A DNA stretch of 64,000 bases from Aequorivita lipolytica (GCF_007997135.1 NZ_VORU01000002.1:402428-466427); one strand, 5' to 3'. Positions 25,695 to 35,865 are shown, counted from the first letter of the stretch. Notes: generated by a model not told the origin, from the letters alone. Numbers and translations: made by a program.

Positions 25695-28600
25695 ATGAAA
25701 AAAACTACATTTCTTTCTTTTCGAAGTATTTGTTTTTTGGCGCTGACATTTTTGTTTACGATGTCTTATGCCCAAAATTCAAATGACATTAACTTTCAGG
25801 GTGAAACCATTGTAATGCCTGAAAACATTGCTTCTTTTCAGTGGAGCGAATTTCCGGAATCTGCTAGACTGACTAATGGATATGTGGGTTGGGTTCAATT
25901 TTATGAAACCCCAAACCAACAGGTTCAGGATATGTTCAAACAAAATAATTTGGAGCTGTTGGAATATATTCCGCACAAAACATATCTCTTTTATTTTCCG
26001 ACAAATACATCTGTGAGCTTTTTGAGAAACCAAGGTGTACGCAGTATAATACCCGTTCCGGGAAGTGCAAAACTTTCACAGGACCTTAAAAATCCACCTT
26101 TTGAAAATTGGGCTATGCAGGGAAATAATATTTTGGTAACACTGCAATTCCATGAAAATGTTTCTTCAGAGTATGTAATTCAACAATTGGCTGAAAAGCA
26201 AATTGCTGTTAAACAACAATATAAAGGATCTAATAATATAGACCTTTCCATTCCTAACAACTGCTTGGAAGATCTTTCCAATCTTCCTTTCGTGAAGTGG
26301 GTTGAACTTATTGTAGCACCCTCTGTTCCTGACGATACTCGCGGCAGAAGTTTGCACCGTGCAAGTAATTTGGATACTCAAACCTCGGCAGGCAGAAATT
26401 ACACAGGACTAAATATTGGAGTAATGTGCCGTGATGATGGTATTGTAGGGCCACATATTGATTTTCAGGGAAGAATAGACAACTCAGCAGCAAGCGGAAG
26501 CGGACAGTCCCACGGCGATGGTGTTTCGGGTATTATGTCTGGAGCTGGAAACTTGAATCCATCAAACAGAGGAATGGCTGCTGGTTCTTTACTGTATGTT
26601 GTAAACTATCAGCCTTCTTTCTTAGATTCTCCTACAGTTTCTTTAATAAACAGTGGAGATGTTGTTATAACCAATTCCTCATACAGTAATGGTTGCAATG
26701 CTGGCTATACTACTATTACACAAACGGTAGATACACAGGCACAATCTCTTCCTAATTTACAGCATACCTTTTCTGCAGGAAACTCAAACGGAAGTAATTG
26801 TGGTTATGGAGCTGGAAATCAATGGGGAAATATTACCGGAGGCCATAAGCAAGGTAAAAACGTAATTGCAACTGCAAATGTATTTTTTGATGGTTCTTTG
26901 GTAAATTCCAGTAGCCGAGGCCCAGCTCATGACGGAAGAATAAAGCCTGATATTGCCGCCAATGGCCAAAACCAAATTTCAACAAATGAAAATAATAATT
27001 ATCAGTCTTTTGGAGGAACTTCTGGTGCTTCTCCAGGAATTGCTGGTGTTTCTGCACAGCTTTATCAAGCCTATTCAGAAACACATGGTAATGTTTTACC
27101 TCCCGCAGCGCTTATAAAAGCTACCTTACTTAATACTGCAAGCGAAGCTGGCAACATAGGTCCAGACTTTAAGTTTGGATGGGGAATTGTAAATGGTCTT
27201 CGGGCTGCAAAACTTATTGAAGAGGATCGCTTTCTATCTAGTAATGTTTCGCAAGGAGCCTCAAACAACCATACTATCAACGTACCATCCGGAACCAAAC
27301 AAGTTCGCTTTATGGTTTATTGGAGTGATGCTCCGGCAACACCAGGCGCTAATCCTGCATTGGTTAATGATCTGGATCTTGTTGTAACAGATCCTTCCAG
27401 TAATAATTACCTGCCTTGGGTACTAGATGAGACCCCAAATCCAGCTACTCTTAATAATCCTGCCACAAATGGGCCTGACCATTTAAATAATATGGAACAA
27501 GTACTCATCAATAATCCAGCAGCTGGAAACTATACAATTAACATTGATGGATTTAATGTACCTATGGGACCACAGGAATATTTTGTGGTTTATGAAATTA
27601 TTTCAGATAACGTAACTGTTACCTATCCAAACGCGGGTGAAAGCTTTGTTCCCGGCGAAACAGAATCCTTACATTGGGATGCGGTGAACACTTCATCAAA
27701 CTTTGTTTTGGAGTATTCAACGAACAACGGCGGTACTTGGAATGCTATAGCTACTGTAGCCAACACTGTAACTAACTACGCTTGGAGTATTCCAAATTCT
27801 GTAACTGGAGATGCTTTAATACGCGTTTCCAATGGTGCTTCACAAGATGTTAGCGATTCAACATTCTCTATTGCGCCTTTGGTAAACAACGTTCAGGTTA
27901 CGCAAGTTTGTCCTGATGAGGCTACGTTCTCTTGGAGTGCAGTTACTGGCGCAGAATCTTATGACTTGTATCTGCTAGGAGAAAAATATATGGAAGTAGT
28001 CGGAACCTCTAGCACTATGACCATAACTGTACCTATTACAAATGTAGCCGATCCAATATGGGCAGCGGCAGTTGCGAAAAATGCCACTGATGGATGGGAA
28101 AGCAGAAGAAGTATTGCTACATTTTATCCAGGAGGTTTATTGAATTGCTCATTAACCAACGACGTTTCTATAGAAAGCAATAATGAACCAAGTGATTTCA
28201 ACTTGATTTGTAATCCCGGACCTGCAATTGTTTCGGTAATAATTATGAATTCTGGAGTTGATCCTCAGAGTAATTTTGATGTTTCATATCAACTGGACAG
28301 TGATCCAGAGGTTACTGAAACTTTTTCGGGAACGCTTACGTCTGGCCAACAAGTGATTTTTGATTTTAACCAGCCATTGATTATTTCATCTTCAGGCACA
28401 TATACGCTAGATGTTTCGGTTGATTTGCCGGGTGACGAAAATCAAAATAACAATACAGACTCATTAACCTTTTATGCTGCCACAGATGCTACACCATTGG
28501 ATTTTGAAGAACCTTTTGATGTAAATGGAATGCCTCCTGCTGGTTGGAATATCTTAAACCCTGATGCCGATGATACTTGGGTAGAAAGAAACAATATAAC

Positions 28601-29291
28601 CGGTAGTGATGGTTCATCAACAGTAACTGCTTACATAGACAACTTTGGTTACAATGCTCCCGGCGAAGAAGACATAGTTGAAACCGAATATTTCGATCTT
28701 ACCACAGTCAATTCTGCACAGCTAGATTTCGATTTGGCAAAGGCTCAATTTTCTACTGGTTTCTCTGATGCTTTTAGAGTAGATGTATCCATTGATTGTG
28801 GAGCTACCTTTACCCAAATTTATTATAAAGATGGTTTAGATCTTTCCACGCTGCCAGGATATGAAAGTGGAAACTGGGTACCAACAGCTGCTTCAGATTG
28901 GCGCACAGAAACTATTGATTTGACTCCATATACGGGAGAAAATGTACAGTTCCGTTTCGTGAATATAAACGGTTTTGGAAATAGTACTTTTATAGACAAT
29001 ATAAATGTTAGCGGCGTATTGAGTATTGCTAAAGAAAATTTGGCCAATGTTAGAATGTATCCAAACCCTGCCACGAACGAAGTATTTATCAATCTGAAAA
29101 ATATTGTTCAGGGGGATATTTCTATTACACTGTTCAATAGCTTGGGCCAACGTTTACAAACTATTTCAGAAGCACAAATGGCTGGAAAAACGCAAGGCGT
29201 GCTCAACGTTTCCGGATATGCGAGTGGTGTTTATTTTGTTACTATAAAAGCTGGAGAAAATATTGCCACAAAAAAATTAGTAGTACAATAA
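25695..29291 (+). CDS. Large secreted S8 serine protease with T9SS sorting domain
   Basis: 1198 residues. Signal peptide ending SYAQ near residue 27, prodomain to about 220, then a subtilase domain with Asp247 (CRDDGI), His273 (SHGDGVSG) and Ser443 (GTSGASP). The beta-barrel P-like domain after the peptidase (VNDLDLVV) is typical of the KP-43-like subgroup. Further beta modules follow, including an Ig/CARDB-like repeat and a MAM/jelly-roll-like segment (LDFEEPFD to FIDNINVSG), then a type A T9SS sorting domain with MYPNPATNE. It should act outside the cell on proteins. Monocistronic, closed by a strong terminator. Unlike the other subtilase in this window, its signal peptide is ordinary. Confidence 0.93.
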   Translation: MKKTTFLSFRSICFLALTFLFTMSYAQNSNDINFQGETIVMPENIASFQWSEFPESARLTNGYVGWVQFYETPNQQVQDMFKQNNLELLEYIPHKTYLFYFPTNTSVSFLRNQGVRSIIPVPGSAKLSQDLKNPPFENWAMQGNNILVTLQFHENVSSEYVIQQLAEKQIAVKQQYKGSNNIDLSIPNNCLEDLSNLPFVKWVELIVAPSVPDDTRGRSLHRASNLDTQTSAGRNYTGLNIGVMCRDDGIVGPHIDFQGRIDNSAASGSGQSHGDGVSGIMSGAGNLNPSNRGMAAGSLLYVVNYQPSFLDSPTVSLINSGDVVITNSSYSNGCNAGYTTITQTVDTQAQSLPNLQHTFSAGNSNGSNCGYGAGNQWGNITGGHKQGKNVIATANVFFDGSLVNSSSRGPAHDGRIKPDIAANGQNQISTNENNNYQSFGGTSGASPGIAGVSAQLYQAYSETHGNVLPPAALIKATLLNTASEAGNIGPDFKFGWGIVNGLRAAKLIEEDRFLSSNVSQGASNNHTINVPSGTKQVRFMVYWSDAPATPGANPALVNDLDLVVTDPSSNNYLPWVLDETPNPATLNNPATNGPDHLNNMEQVLINNPAAGNYTINIDGFNVPMGPQEYFVVYEIISDNVTVTYPNAGESFVPGETESLHWDAVNTSSNFVLEYSTNNGGTWNAIATVANTVTNYAWSIPNSVTGDALIRVSNGASQDVSDSTFSIAPLVNNVQVTQVCPDEATFSWSAVTGAESYDLYLLGEKYMEVVGTSSTMTITVPITNVADPIWAAAVAKNATDGWESRRSIATFYPGGLLNCSLTNDVSIESNNEPSDFNLICNPGPAIVSVIIMNSGVDPQSNFDVSYQLDSDPEVTETFSGTLTSGQQVIFDFNQPLIISSSGTYTLDVSVDLPGDENQNNNTDSLTFYAATDATPLDFEEPFDVNGMPPAGWNILNPDADDTWVERNNITGSDGSSTVTAYIDNFGYNAPGEEDIVETEYFDLTTVNSAQLDFDLAKAQFSTGFSDAFRVDVSIDCGATFTQIYYKDGLDLSTLPGYESGNWVPTAASDWRTETIDLTPYTGENVQFRFVNINGFGNSTFIDNINVSGVLSIAKENLANVRMYPNPATNEVFINLKNIVQGDISITLFNSLGQRLQTISEAQMAGKTQGVLNVSGYASGVYFVTIKAGENIATKKLVVQ

Positions 29292-29310
29292 TCTATTCTG
29301 AATTGATATT

Positions 29311-29341
29311 AAAAAAGGGAGCCAAAATGGCTCCCTTTTTT
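29311..29341. terminator. Bidirectional intrinsic terminator
   Basis: Perfect 14-bp stem (29311-29324 with 29328-29341) and 3-base loop between convergent genes. The right arm reaches the stop codon of the LytM-factor gene. Confidence 0.9.
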
Positions 29342-30642
29342 TACATTCTGTAAATCCAGTCTGCAGGATTTATCTTGTCGTTGTTCCTATAAATATAGAA
29401 CTTTAAAACTGTTCTTCCTTCGGTAGGGCTTTTTGCAACTGTGCCTATAACTTGTTTAGTAGAAATTTTATCACCTTTCTTTACTGAAACCGTAGCTAGG
29501 TTACTATAAACGCTTAAATAATCTCCGTGTTGAATAATAACAACCTTGTTGGCGCCTTTTATCATTTGAATGGACAAAACCTGCCCTTCAAAAATAGAAC
29601 GTACTGCTGCATTGTCCTCGGCAGCTATTTCAACACCGCTACTGCTGGTAGTTACATTTGGAAATTGTGGGTGCTGATGCGTTCCAAAACTTTTTACAAC
29701 CATGCCTTTTTCAACGGGCCATGGCAGTTTTCCTTTGTTATTGGTGAAGCTTGCCGCAAGCGCTTTGTCTTCAGCTGTAAGCGCAAATTCCTCGGTTGAG
29801 GTTGGTTTGGTTACAACGTTCTTGGTTGTTGTTACCGTATTCGTCGTATTATTTTTCGCGTTTGCTTTCGCTTCTGCAAGTGCTTTTTCCCGTGCTATTC
29901 TATTGGCTTCTTCAATCGCTGCCTTTATAAGGGCGTCTATCTGTCGGTCTATCTCGTCGGCCTGTTTTTGTTTTGTCCTAATTTGTGATGCAAACTTGCT
30001 TTCATCCTTTTTCAATGTGGCTACCAATGCTTGTTGATCTTTTCGCTCATCCGTTAATTGTGCCTTGGCTATCTCATTTTCTGCGATTAATTTTTGTTTC
30101 GTTTTTTTCTGATCAATTAAAGCAGTGTTTAAATTTTGGAGTTCTTCTGTTTTTGCCTTAATGCCTTCGCCCTGTTTTTTTCTGAACTTGGCATACTGCT
30201 TCATATATTGAACACGTTTGTAGGCCTGCAGGAAATTCTGTGAAGAAAGCAAGAACATAATCCTGCTCTGTTGACTTTTGCTTTTGTAAGATTTCTGGAT
30301 CATCGCAGCATAGTCGTCCTTCATCACTGTAAGTTCTTTGCGAAGGGAACTTATTTTTTCAATATTATCATTGATGTTGCGCGTGAGCAAATTGGCTTGC
30401 TGATTGGTAACTCTAATTAAATTTTCAGAAGCAGTAATGCGCTGGTTTAGATCTTGTACCTGTGAAAGAACAGATTTTTCCTCTTTTTTTGTTTTGAAAA
30501 GAAGGGAATTTATCTGTTTTATTTCTGCAAGAATAGCCTGCCTTTTTTCTTCCAGTTCCTTTTGTTTATCCACTTGCGCAGAAACAGTTGAAAACGTAAC
30601 CAAACAGATCAACAAAAAAAGATATGTGTGCAAATTCTTCAT
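29341..30642 (-). CDS. EnvC-like murein hydrolase activator with degenerate LytM (M23) domain
   Basis: 433 residues: signal peptide ending VSAQ, a long coiled coil (about 25-250) and a C-terminal LytM/M23 domain. The catalytic residues are missing: the usual H-x-x-x-D is SGVEIAAED, the H-x-H is YSNLA, and the last motif is LKFYIYRN. So it is probably not a peptidase but, like EnvC, an activator of amidases at the septum. Last gene of a minus-strand operon of six (flippase, dut, nucleotidyltransferase, TPR, DUF4292, this gene). It follows the DUF4292 gene immediately. Confidence 0.9.
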   Translation of the reverse strand: MKNLHTYLFLLICLVTFSTVSAQVDKQKELEEKRQAILAEIKQINSLLFKTKKEEKSVLSQVQDLNQRITASENLIRVTNQQANLLTRNINDNIEKISSLRKELTVMKDDYAAMIQKSYKSKSQQSRIMFLLSSQNFLQAYKRVQYMKQYAKFRKKQGEGIKAKTEELQNLNTALIDQKKTKQKLIAENEIAKAQLTDERKDQQALVATLKKDESKFASQIRTKQKQADEIDRQIDALIKAAIEEANRIAREKALAEAKANAKNNTTNTVTTTKNVVTKPTSTEEFALTAEDKALAASFTNNKGKLPWPVEKGMVVKSFGTHQHPQFPNVTTSSSGVEIAAEDNAAVRSIFEGQVLSIQMIKGANKVVIIQHGDYLSVYSNLATVSVKKGDKISTKQVIGTVAKSPTEGRTVLKFYIYRNNDKINPADWIYRM

Positions 30643-31407
30643 TTAATTAAGTTGGATTTTTTCGTAATCTGTTGGAACATCAAACGGAAAACTTACGTCT
30701 GCATTCAAATCAATTTTTTTATAATTCATTTCAATTTTTGTTTTCAAACCTTTTTCTGAAGTGTCTATCAAAATAGTTGATGGAAAAAACTGGTCTCCAA
30801 CAGTTTGATAATCGCCATAACGGATGCTGAGCAGACGTTCATCGTTAGGTTGTGAAAGGGTTTCAGAAGCAATTTTAAAATTTTTAGGATTTAAAAATAC
30901 GGAATGTATAAAATTTTGCATTTGCTGTTTCGGCTGAATTTTAAAACTATTCTGAAAAACCGTCGCAGTATATTCCGAAGGGTTTAGCGTAAAAATAGAT
31001 TGTCCCAAAAGTAGATTTTGAGCCTGTTGAAAATTAATAGGCGTTCCTATCCATTCGCCAAGCAATGCGAAATCGCCTTCAAAATAGGTCTTTCCAATAG
31101 TTTCGTAATAGCTCACACTTGTTGGGGTTATCAAGACTTTGGCAATCGTAATTCCCAAAACGGAAGCTTTTATCCAAATGTTTTTATCTTTTTCCATCCG
31201 CAGGCTTACAGTAATACTTTGTAATTTTTCATCGGTTTCATAAACCAATTGTACACGGCCAGCAAGGGTTTTAAAGTTTGGAGCAGCAGCTTTGTGGGCG
31301 GCAATTACTTCTTTGGCAGAAGCATTTTCAATATCTGTAATTTTCTTGGCGCCACCGCAGGAAGCGAGCATCAATAAAAATAAAAGGTAATGCAGTTTCA
31401 GTTTCAT
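30643..31407 (-). CDS. DUF4292 lipoprotein
   Basis: 254 residues from the ATG at 31407 (MKLKLHYLLFLLMLASCGGAKK), which gives a lipobox LASC. Upstream in-frame sequence lies within the TPR gene and is rejected. The DUF4292 domain is rich in strands and resembles LolA/LolB-like lipoprotein-binding folds (my judgement from the pattern GRVQLVYETDEKLQSITVSLRM split by usual spacing and the IGKTYFEGDFALLGEWIG block). A role in outer-membrane lipoprotein or lipid handling is therefore possible but unproven. Starts 4 bases after the TPR stop, within the six-gene operon. Confidence 0.85.
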   Translation of the reverse strand: MKLKLHYLLFLLMLASCGGAKKITDIENASAKEVIAAHKAAAPNFKTLAGRVQLVYETDEKLQSITVSLRMEKDKNIWIKASVLGITIAKVLITPTSVSYYETIGKTYFEGDFALLGEWIGTPINFQQAQNLLLGQSIFTLNPSEYTATVFQNSFKIQPKQQMQNFIHSVFLNPKNFKIASETLSQPNDERLLSIRYGDYQTVGDQFFPSTILIDTSEKGLKTKIEMNYKKIDLNADVSFPFDVPTDYEKIQLN

Positions 31408-31411
31408 ATAA

Positions 31412-32803
31412 TTAATTGGGCATTTTGGTGGCCGCGGCCTTGTCACTATACGTTTTGGACTTTTTTGTATCGCCTTTTGCACTATAGGCAATACTTAGTT
31501 GTTCGTAAAAATCGCTTTCCATTTTTGGATCTTCCAAAATAAAATCCAGACCAATTTCCAGACTTTCAATTGCAGCATCACTTTTTTGGATTCCGTTGTT
31601 TGCAACGCCATTCAATAAATATAAGAGCGCTTGGGCCGGAAAAATCTCGAGACCTTCTGAACTCAGTTTTGCAGCGGCTTCATATTTTTTTAAGTCTATT
31701 TGAAATAGTAGTGTATTTCTCAAAAGATTATAATTGTCAGAATCTTGGGCAATGCCTTTTTCGTAGGCATTAAGTGCATCTTCTTTTCGGTTTTTAGCCG
31801 CGTAATAATCGCCCAATTTTTCATAAACGCGACCGTTTTCAACTGAAAATTGACTGACAATTTCTGCCAATTCAGTTTCATACTGCGGGTTTTCATTTAC
31901 AAACTGTATAAAATCGCCGAGCACTTTGTATTTCGTTTCTTTGTCGATTTCTTCCGAAGCAAACACAGTTTTCATAGATTTTATCGCTTCCAAAGAATTG
32001 CCCTCATCCAAATAAAATTTATAAAGGGCTAAATGCACCAATTGTGATTTTGGACTGCTCTTTAAAAGGTTTTTTGCCGCATCAAAGGCTTTTTCTTTAT
32101 TTCCCTGATCACTGTAAAGGAAGATGAGGTTTAAATACTCCTTTTCGTTTTTTGGATTATTGTCTATTTTTTGTTCTAAATTTTCAATGGCACCTTCGGT
32201 ATTGCCGGTGGTGCGATAAATTTGGACGCGCAAAGCATTTCTTATATCGCTTTCACCCCAAACTTGGTCAAGTTCGTCTAATTGTTGCAAAGCTTTGTCA
32301 TATTGCTTGGTGAGTATGTAGAGATTCGCCAAATCTTCTTTGTAATCTTCATCAAACGGAATCAACTTTTCAACCAATGGAATGGATTTTTCGTAATCTT
32401 TTTGCTGATAGTAAAGTTCATAAAACTGTTCCAAAACATCCAGCCTATTGCCTTGGCTTTTCAATACTTTATTGAAGTCTGCCTCCGCTTCAGCATATTG
32501 TTTTAAGTAGGTATGGTTTTTACCCATTTCAAAATATACAACGGCTTTATTTTCCTCGCTTTTTGCAGCTTTCTCGGCTTTGTTTAACGCGGTCAGGGCC
32601 AACTCATAGTTTTCAATGGCTTTTTGTTTCAGTGCTTCAAAAAAGTTTTCCTGAAAAGCATCAGTTACATCACCCAATTGGTCCATTGGGTTTTGGATGG
32701 AATCGTTTTTTATTTCTTGGGCACAGAGTTGCTTCGGAAGAATTATTCCGAAGAAAATTAAAAATATATATCTCAGTTTTAACTTCAAATTATAAGATTC
32801 CAA
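31412..32803 (-). CDS. Periplasmic TPR-repeat protein
   Basis: 463 residues, signal peptide followed by cleavage near LCAQ, then about ten tetratricopeptide repeats (for example the YFEMGKNHTYLKQYAEAEAD and LYKFYLDEGNSLEAIKSM units). TPR arrays bind other proteins, so this is likely a scaffold in the periplasm or at the outer membrane. It sits in the conserved operon between the nucleotidyltransferase and the DUF4292 lipoprotein, and may work with the latter. No enzymatic motif. Confidence 0.85.
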   Translation of the reverse strand: MESYNLKLKLRYIFLIFFGIILPKQLCAQEIKNDSIQNPMDQLGDVTDAFQENFFEALKQKAIENYELALTALNKAEKAAKSEENKAVVYFEMGKNHTYLKQYAEAEADFNKVLKSQGNRLDVLEQFYELYYQQKDYEKSIPLVEKLIPFDEDYKEDLANLYILTKQYDKALQQLDELDQVWGESDIRNALRVQIYRTTGNTEGAIENLEQKIDNNPKNEKEYLNLIFLYSDQGNKEKAFDAAKNLLKSSPKSQLVHLALYKFYLDEGNSLEAIKSMKTVFASEEIDKETKYKVLGDFIQFVNENPQYETELAEIVSQFSVENGRVYEKLGDYYAAKNRKEDALNAYEKGIAQDSDNYNLLRNTLLFQIDLKKYEAAAKLSSEGLEIFPAQALLYLLNGVANNGIQKSDAAIESLEIGLDFILEDPKMESDFYEQLSIAYSAKGDTKKSKTYSDKAAATKMPN

Positions 32804-32819
32804 CCTGTAAAGGAATTAG

Positions 32820-33836
32820 TTATTTCAATTCAGAATAATCGCCAATACTCACATTGGTAAACTTCCCATCAAAAGTAGCATAATTGCCAATCATTGCGTT
32901 GTCCAAATTTGCGTTCTTTATTTTTGAATTGGTTTGAATGATGCTGTTTTTTACCGTACTGTCTTCAATTACCGTGCCTTCGCCAATAGAAGCGTAAGGG
33001 CCCACGGTGCTGTTTTTTAAAAACACTCCTTTGCCAATAAAACAAGGTCTAATGATTTTTGAATTTTCATTTGTAATGTTTTCGTTTATCAATGGCCTAT
33101 TGGCTTCTGAAAGAAAACCCAACATTTTCTTATTGGTTGCCACCGTAACCTCTTTGTTTCCACAGTCCATCCATTCATCAACTGTTCCGGTTTTGAAAAT
33201 TTTTCCAGCAGCCATCATTCTTTTGATACCGTCATTAATTTGGTATTCGCCACCGTTAATGATGTTGTTGTCCAAAACGTATTGCAATTCCTTTTTAAGC
33301 TGCGCCACATCCTTAAAATAGTAAATACCTATAACGGCTTGGTCGCTAACATATTCTTTTGGTTTTTCAACCAATTCAATTATTTCGTTTTTTTCGTTGA
33401 GGTTCACAACGCCATACGCTTCTGGATTTTTCACTTTTTTGGTCCAAATTACGGCGTCTGCTTTTTTATCCAAATCGAAATCGGCACGAATTAAAGTATC
33501 TGCGTAAGCAATTACAGCTGGCCCTGAAAGCGAATCCTTGGCGCACATAATGGCGTGACCGGTTCCTTTTGGATCCAGTTGGCGGTAAATGGTTGGTTTT
33601 GCACCCAAATTGGTTGCAAGTGCTTTTAAACTTTCAACTACATCATCGCCAAAAAAAGCTGGATCACCGAGTATAAAAGCAATTTCATCAATTTCTTCAT
33701 TTAGAACTCCAACGATATCTTCAACCAGACGATGGACAATTGGTTTTCCCGCCACTGGGATCAATGGTTTTGGAACGGTAAGTGTATGTGGGCGAAGGCG
33801 GCTTCCGCGGCCTGCCATTGGTACAATAATTTTCAT
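32820..33836 (-). CDS. Sugar-phosphate nucleotidyltransferase with left-handed beta-helix tail
   Basis: 338 residues. Rossmann-like nucleotidyltransferase: signature GRGSRLRPHTLTVPKPLIPV at residues 9-28, with Arg and Lys that contact the NTP phosphates, then DTLIRADFDLD and WMDCGNKE for metal and sugar binding. The C-terminal hexapeptide repeats (IGKGVFLKNSTVGPYASIG and similar) indicate a left-handed beta-helix. Related to glucose-1-phosphate thymidylyl- or uridylyl- and mannose-1-phosphate guanylyltransferases; exact sugar and nucleotide are not clear. It precedes a TPR gene and follows dut, in an operon with a polysaccharide flippase, so a role in surface glycan supply is likely. Confidence 0.88.
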   Translation of the reverse strand: MKIIVPMAGRGSRLRPHTLTVPKPLIPVAGKPIVHRLVEDIVGVLNEEIDEIAFILGDPAFFGDDVVESLKALATNLGAKPTIYRQLDPKGTGHAIMCAKDSLSGPAVIAYADTLIRADFDLDKKADAVIWTKKVKNPEAYGVVNLNEKNEIIELVEKPKEYVSDQAVIGIYYFKDVAQLKKELQYVLDNNIINGGEYQINDGIKRMMAAGKIFKTGTVDEWMDCGNKEVTVATNKKMLGFLSEANRPLINENITNENSKIIRPCFIGKGVFLKNSTVGPYASIGEGTVIEDSTVKNSIIQTNSKIKNANLDNAMIGNYATFDGKFTNVSIGDYSELK

Positions 33837-33900
33837 ATTTTAGATTCTTTAATCACTATTTTTTATTAAAACCATTCTGCAACAAATGTGGAATATCGAT

Positions 33901-34365
33901 TTATTTTGTGCCGGTTGAGCCAAATCCGCCGGCTCCGCGAGAAGTGTCAGTTAGTTCTTCCACTTCCTCCCAAACGGCACGTTCGTGTTTTGCGATTACC
34001 AATTGCGCAATGCGTTCACCGTGCTCAATGGTAAAATCTTCATTGGAAAGGTTTACCAAAATTACTCCAATCTCGCCACGATAATCTGCATCGATGGTTC
34101 CGGGAGAATTCAAAACTGTGATTCCCTTTTTTGCGGCCAAACCACTCCGTGGGCGAACTTGTGCTTCGTAACCGATGGGCAATTCAATAAAAAGTCCAGT
34201 TTTTACAATGGCGCGTTGCAACGGCTTTAAGGTTGAAGGCCCGTCAACACTGGCGCGAAGATCCATTCCAGCGGAAGCGATTGTTTCGTAAGAAGGTAAA
34301 GGATGATTTGATTTGTTGATTATTTTAATGCTCGCGAAGGCGGGCATCTCTTCATTTGATTTCAT
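33901..34365 (-). CDS. dut: dUTP diphosphatase
   Basis: 154 residues. Trimeric dUTPase converting dUTP to dUMP and pyrophosphate. All five motifs are present: [29 protein letters not shown] (catalytic Asp), RIAQLVI, and the C-terminal [10 protein letters not shown] arm that closes over the active site. It supports dTMP synthesis together with the dCMP deaminase and ribonucleotide reductase encoded elsewhere in the window. Part of the six-gene minus-strand operon. Confidence 0.97.
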   Translation of the reverse strand: MKSNEEMPAFASIKIINKSNHPLPSYETIASAGMDLRASVDGPSTLKPLQRAIVKTGLFIELPIGYEAQVRPRSGLAAKKGITVLNSPGTIDADYRGEIGVILVNLSNEDFTIEHGERIAQLVIAKHERAVWEEVEELTDTSRGAGGFGSTGTK

Positions 34366-34384
34366 ATTTATATTTTAAAAGAGG

Positions 34385-34400
34385 TCTCGACTGCGCTCGA
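34385..34400. repeat. Dispersed short repeat TCTCGACTGCGCTCGA
   Basis: Same 16-mer as in the hairpin element at 17153-17303, here followed by CCTGAC rather than ACTGAC. Lies in the 45-base gap between flippase and dut. Confidence 0.55.
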
Positions 34401-34410
34401 CCTGACATTA

Positions 34411-35865
34411 TTATTTTCTGATGATTTTTAAAAATTCATTCTTTTCAGAATAGAACATAATTGAGGCAAATACTAATAACAACGCGGTTCCTATCCATAT
34501 ATTTCCGTTGAAAACATAAAATGAAATTGCTGAAAACCCAATTGCTAAAATTAAATAACCGCCTATTTTTTTTAATTCGTACGGTACGTTATAATATTTG
34601 CGACCGTAAAGGTACGAAAGCACCATCATACTGCCATAAGCTGCAAGTGTGGCAATGGCAGAACCCATATATCCAATTATAGGAATTAAGATAAAGTTAA
34701 GCGCCAAAGTTACACCGGCCGCAAATACGGAAATATAAGCCCCATATTTTGTGCGGTCAGTCACTTTGTACCACACGGAAAGATTGTGGTAAATACCCAA
34801 GAAAAGATTCGCCAAAAGTATGATCGGAACAATTTTTAAGGCTTCCCAATACTGACTGTTTGGGATTAAAATACGTTTGAAGATATCGATATAAACAACA
34901 ACTACTAATAGAATTAAACACCCAAAAAGTGTAAAGTATTTAGTAATTGTGGCATATGTGTTTTTTGCATTTGCGTGACCCGAATGATTAAAAAAGAAAG
35001 GTTCAAGCCCCAAACGGAAAGCCATCACGAAAAGGGTCATAAACATTCCCAGTTTGTAGCAAGCGGAATAAAGTCCAACTTGCACTTCGGCAATATTTTC
35101 GGGCAGTAAATATTTCAGTAAAATTCTGTCAAAAGCTTCGTTGATGCTGAAGGCGATTCCGGCAATAAGTACCGGAAAAGCATATTTTATCATTTGTTTC
35201 CAGATGGTTTTGCTAAAACCGAAACCTATTTTCACATAAAGCGGAAGCAAAATCAAGAGCGTAACCGCGCTCGCAATCAAATTTGCGATAAACACATACG
35301 CTACTTTATTTTCGGGAAACCAAAGGGAATTCCAATAACTGCTGTTCTCGGCAAGTTTCGGAAGCAATAAAAGGAAAAATAAATTGAATGCTAGGTTTAT
35401 TATTACATTGAAAATTTTTATCACAGCATATTTCATTGGCTTTTCGTTTACTCGAAACCAAACGAAGGGCAACACTACCAATGCATCCAAGGCTAAGATC
35501 AACAAACCGTACGTAACGTATTCAGGTTTAAATTCTGAAACTTCCGCAATGGAGTTTGTGAACAGCATCGTCACTAGTAAAAAAATTAATGTAGAGACCG
35601 TGATCGAGGTTAGGGTAGTAGACTGCACAATTTTTTGCTGCGATGCATCCTTGGTCACGAATCTGAAAAACGCTGTTTCCATCCCATAGCTCAGCAAAAC
35701 GTTTCCTAAAATAAGGTAAGCCATCAACGTGGCATAGATACCATATTCTTCTGGGAGCATGACAGTGGTATAGAGTGGCACCAGTATTACCGCCATAACT
35801 CGCGGTAAAACCGTTGCTAGCCCATAAATAAATGTTTGTTTGAAAAGTTTTTTGAAAACGCTCAA
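34411..35865 (-). CDS. Polysaccharide flippase (Wzx/MATE-like membrane protein)
   Basis: 484 residues with about 12-14 membrane helices; oligosaccharide-flippase family, which moves undecaprenyl-linked sugar units across the inner membrane. Opening FKKLFKQTFIYGLATVLPRV and the early PLYTTVMLPEEYGIYATL block are typical. First gene of the six-gene operon ending with the EnvC-like protein. The substrate is unknown; no glycosyltransferases are adjacent. Confidence 0.88.
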   Translation of the reverse strand: MSVFKKLFKQTFIYGLATVLPRVMAVILVPLYTTVMLPEEYGIYATLMAYLILGNVLLSYGMETAFFRFVTKDASQQKIVQSTTLTSITVSTLIFLLVTMLFTNSIAEVSEFKPEYVTYGLLILALDALVVLPFVWFRVNEKPMKYAVIKIFNVIINLAFNLFFLLLLPKLAENSSYWNSLWFPENKVAYVFIANLIASAVTLLILLPLYVKIGFGFSKTIWKQMIKYAFPVLIAGIAFSINEAFDRILLKYLLPENIAEVQVGLYSACYKLGMFMTLFVMAFRLGLEPFFFNHSGHANAKNTYATITKYFTLFGCLILLVVVVYIDIFKRILIPNSQYWEALKIVPIILLANLFLGIYHNLSVWYKVTDRTKYGAYISVFAAGVTLALNFILIPIIGYMGSAIATLAAYGSMMVLSYLYGRKYYNVPYELKKIGGYLILAIGFSAISFYVFNGNIWIGTALLLVFASIMFYSEKNEFLKIIRK

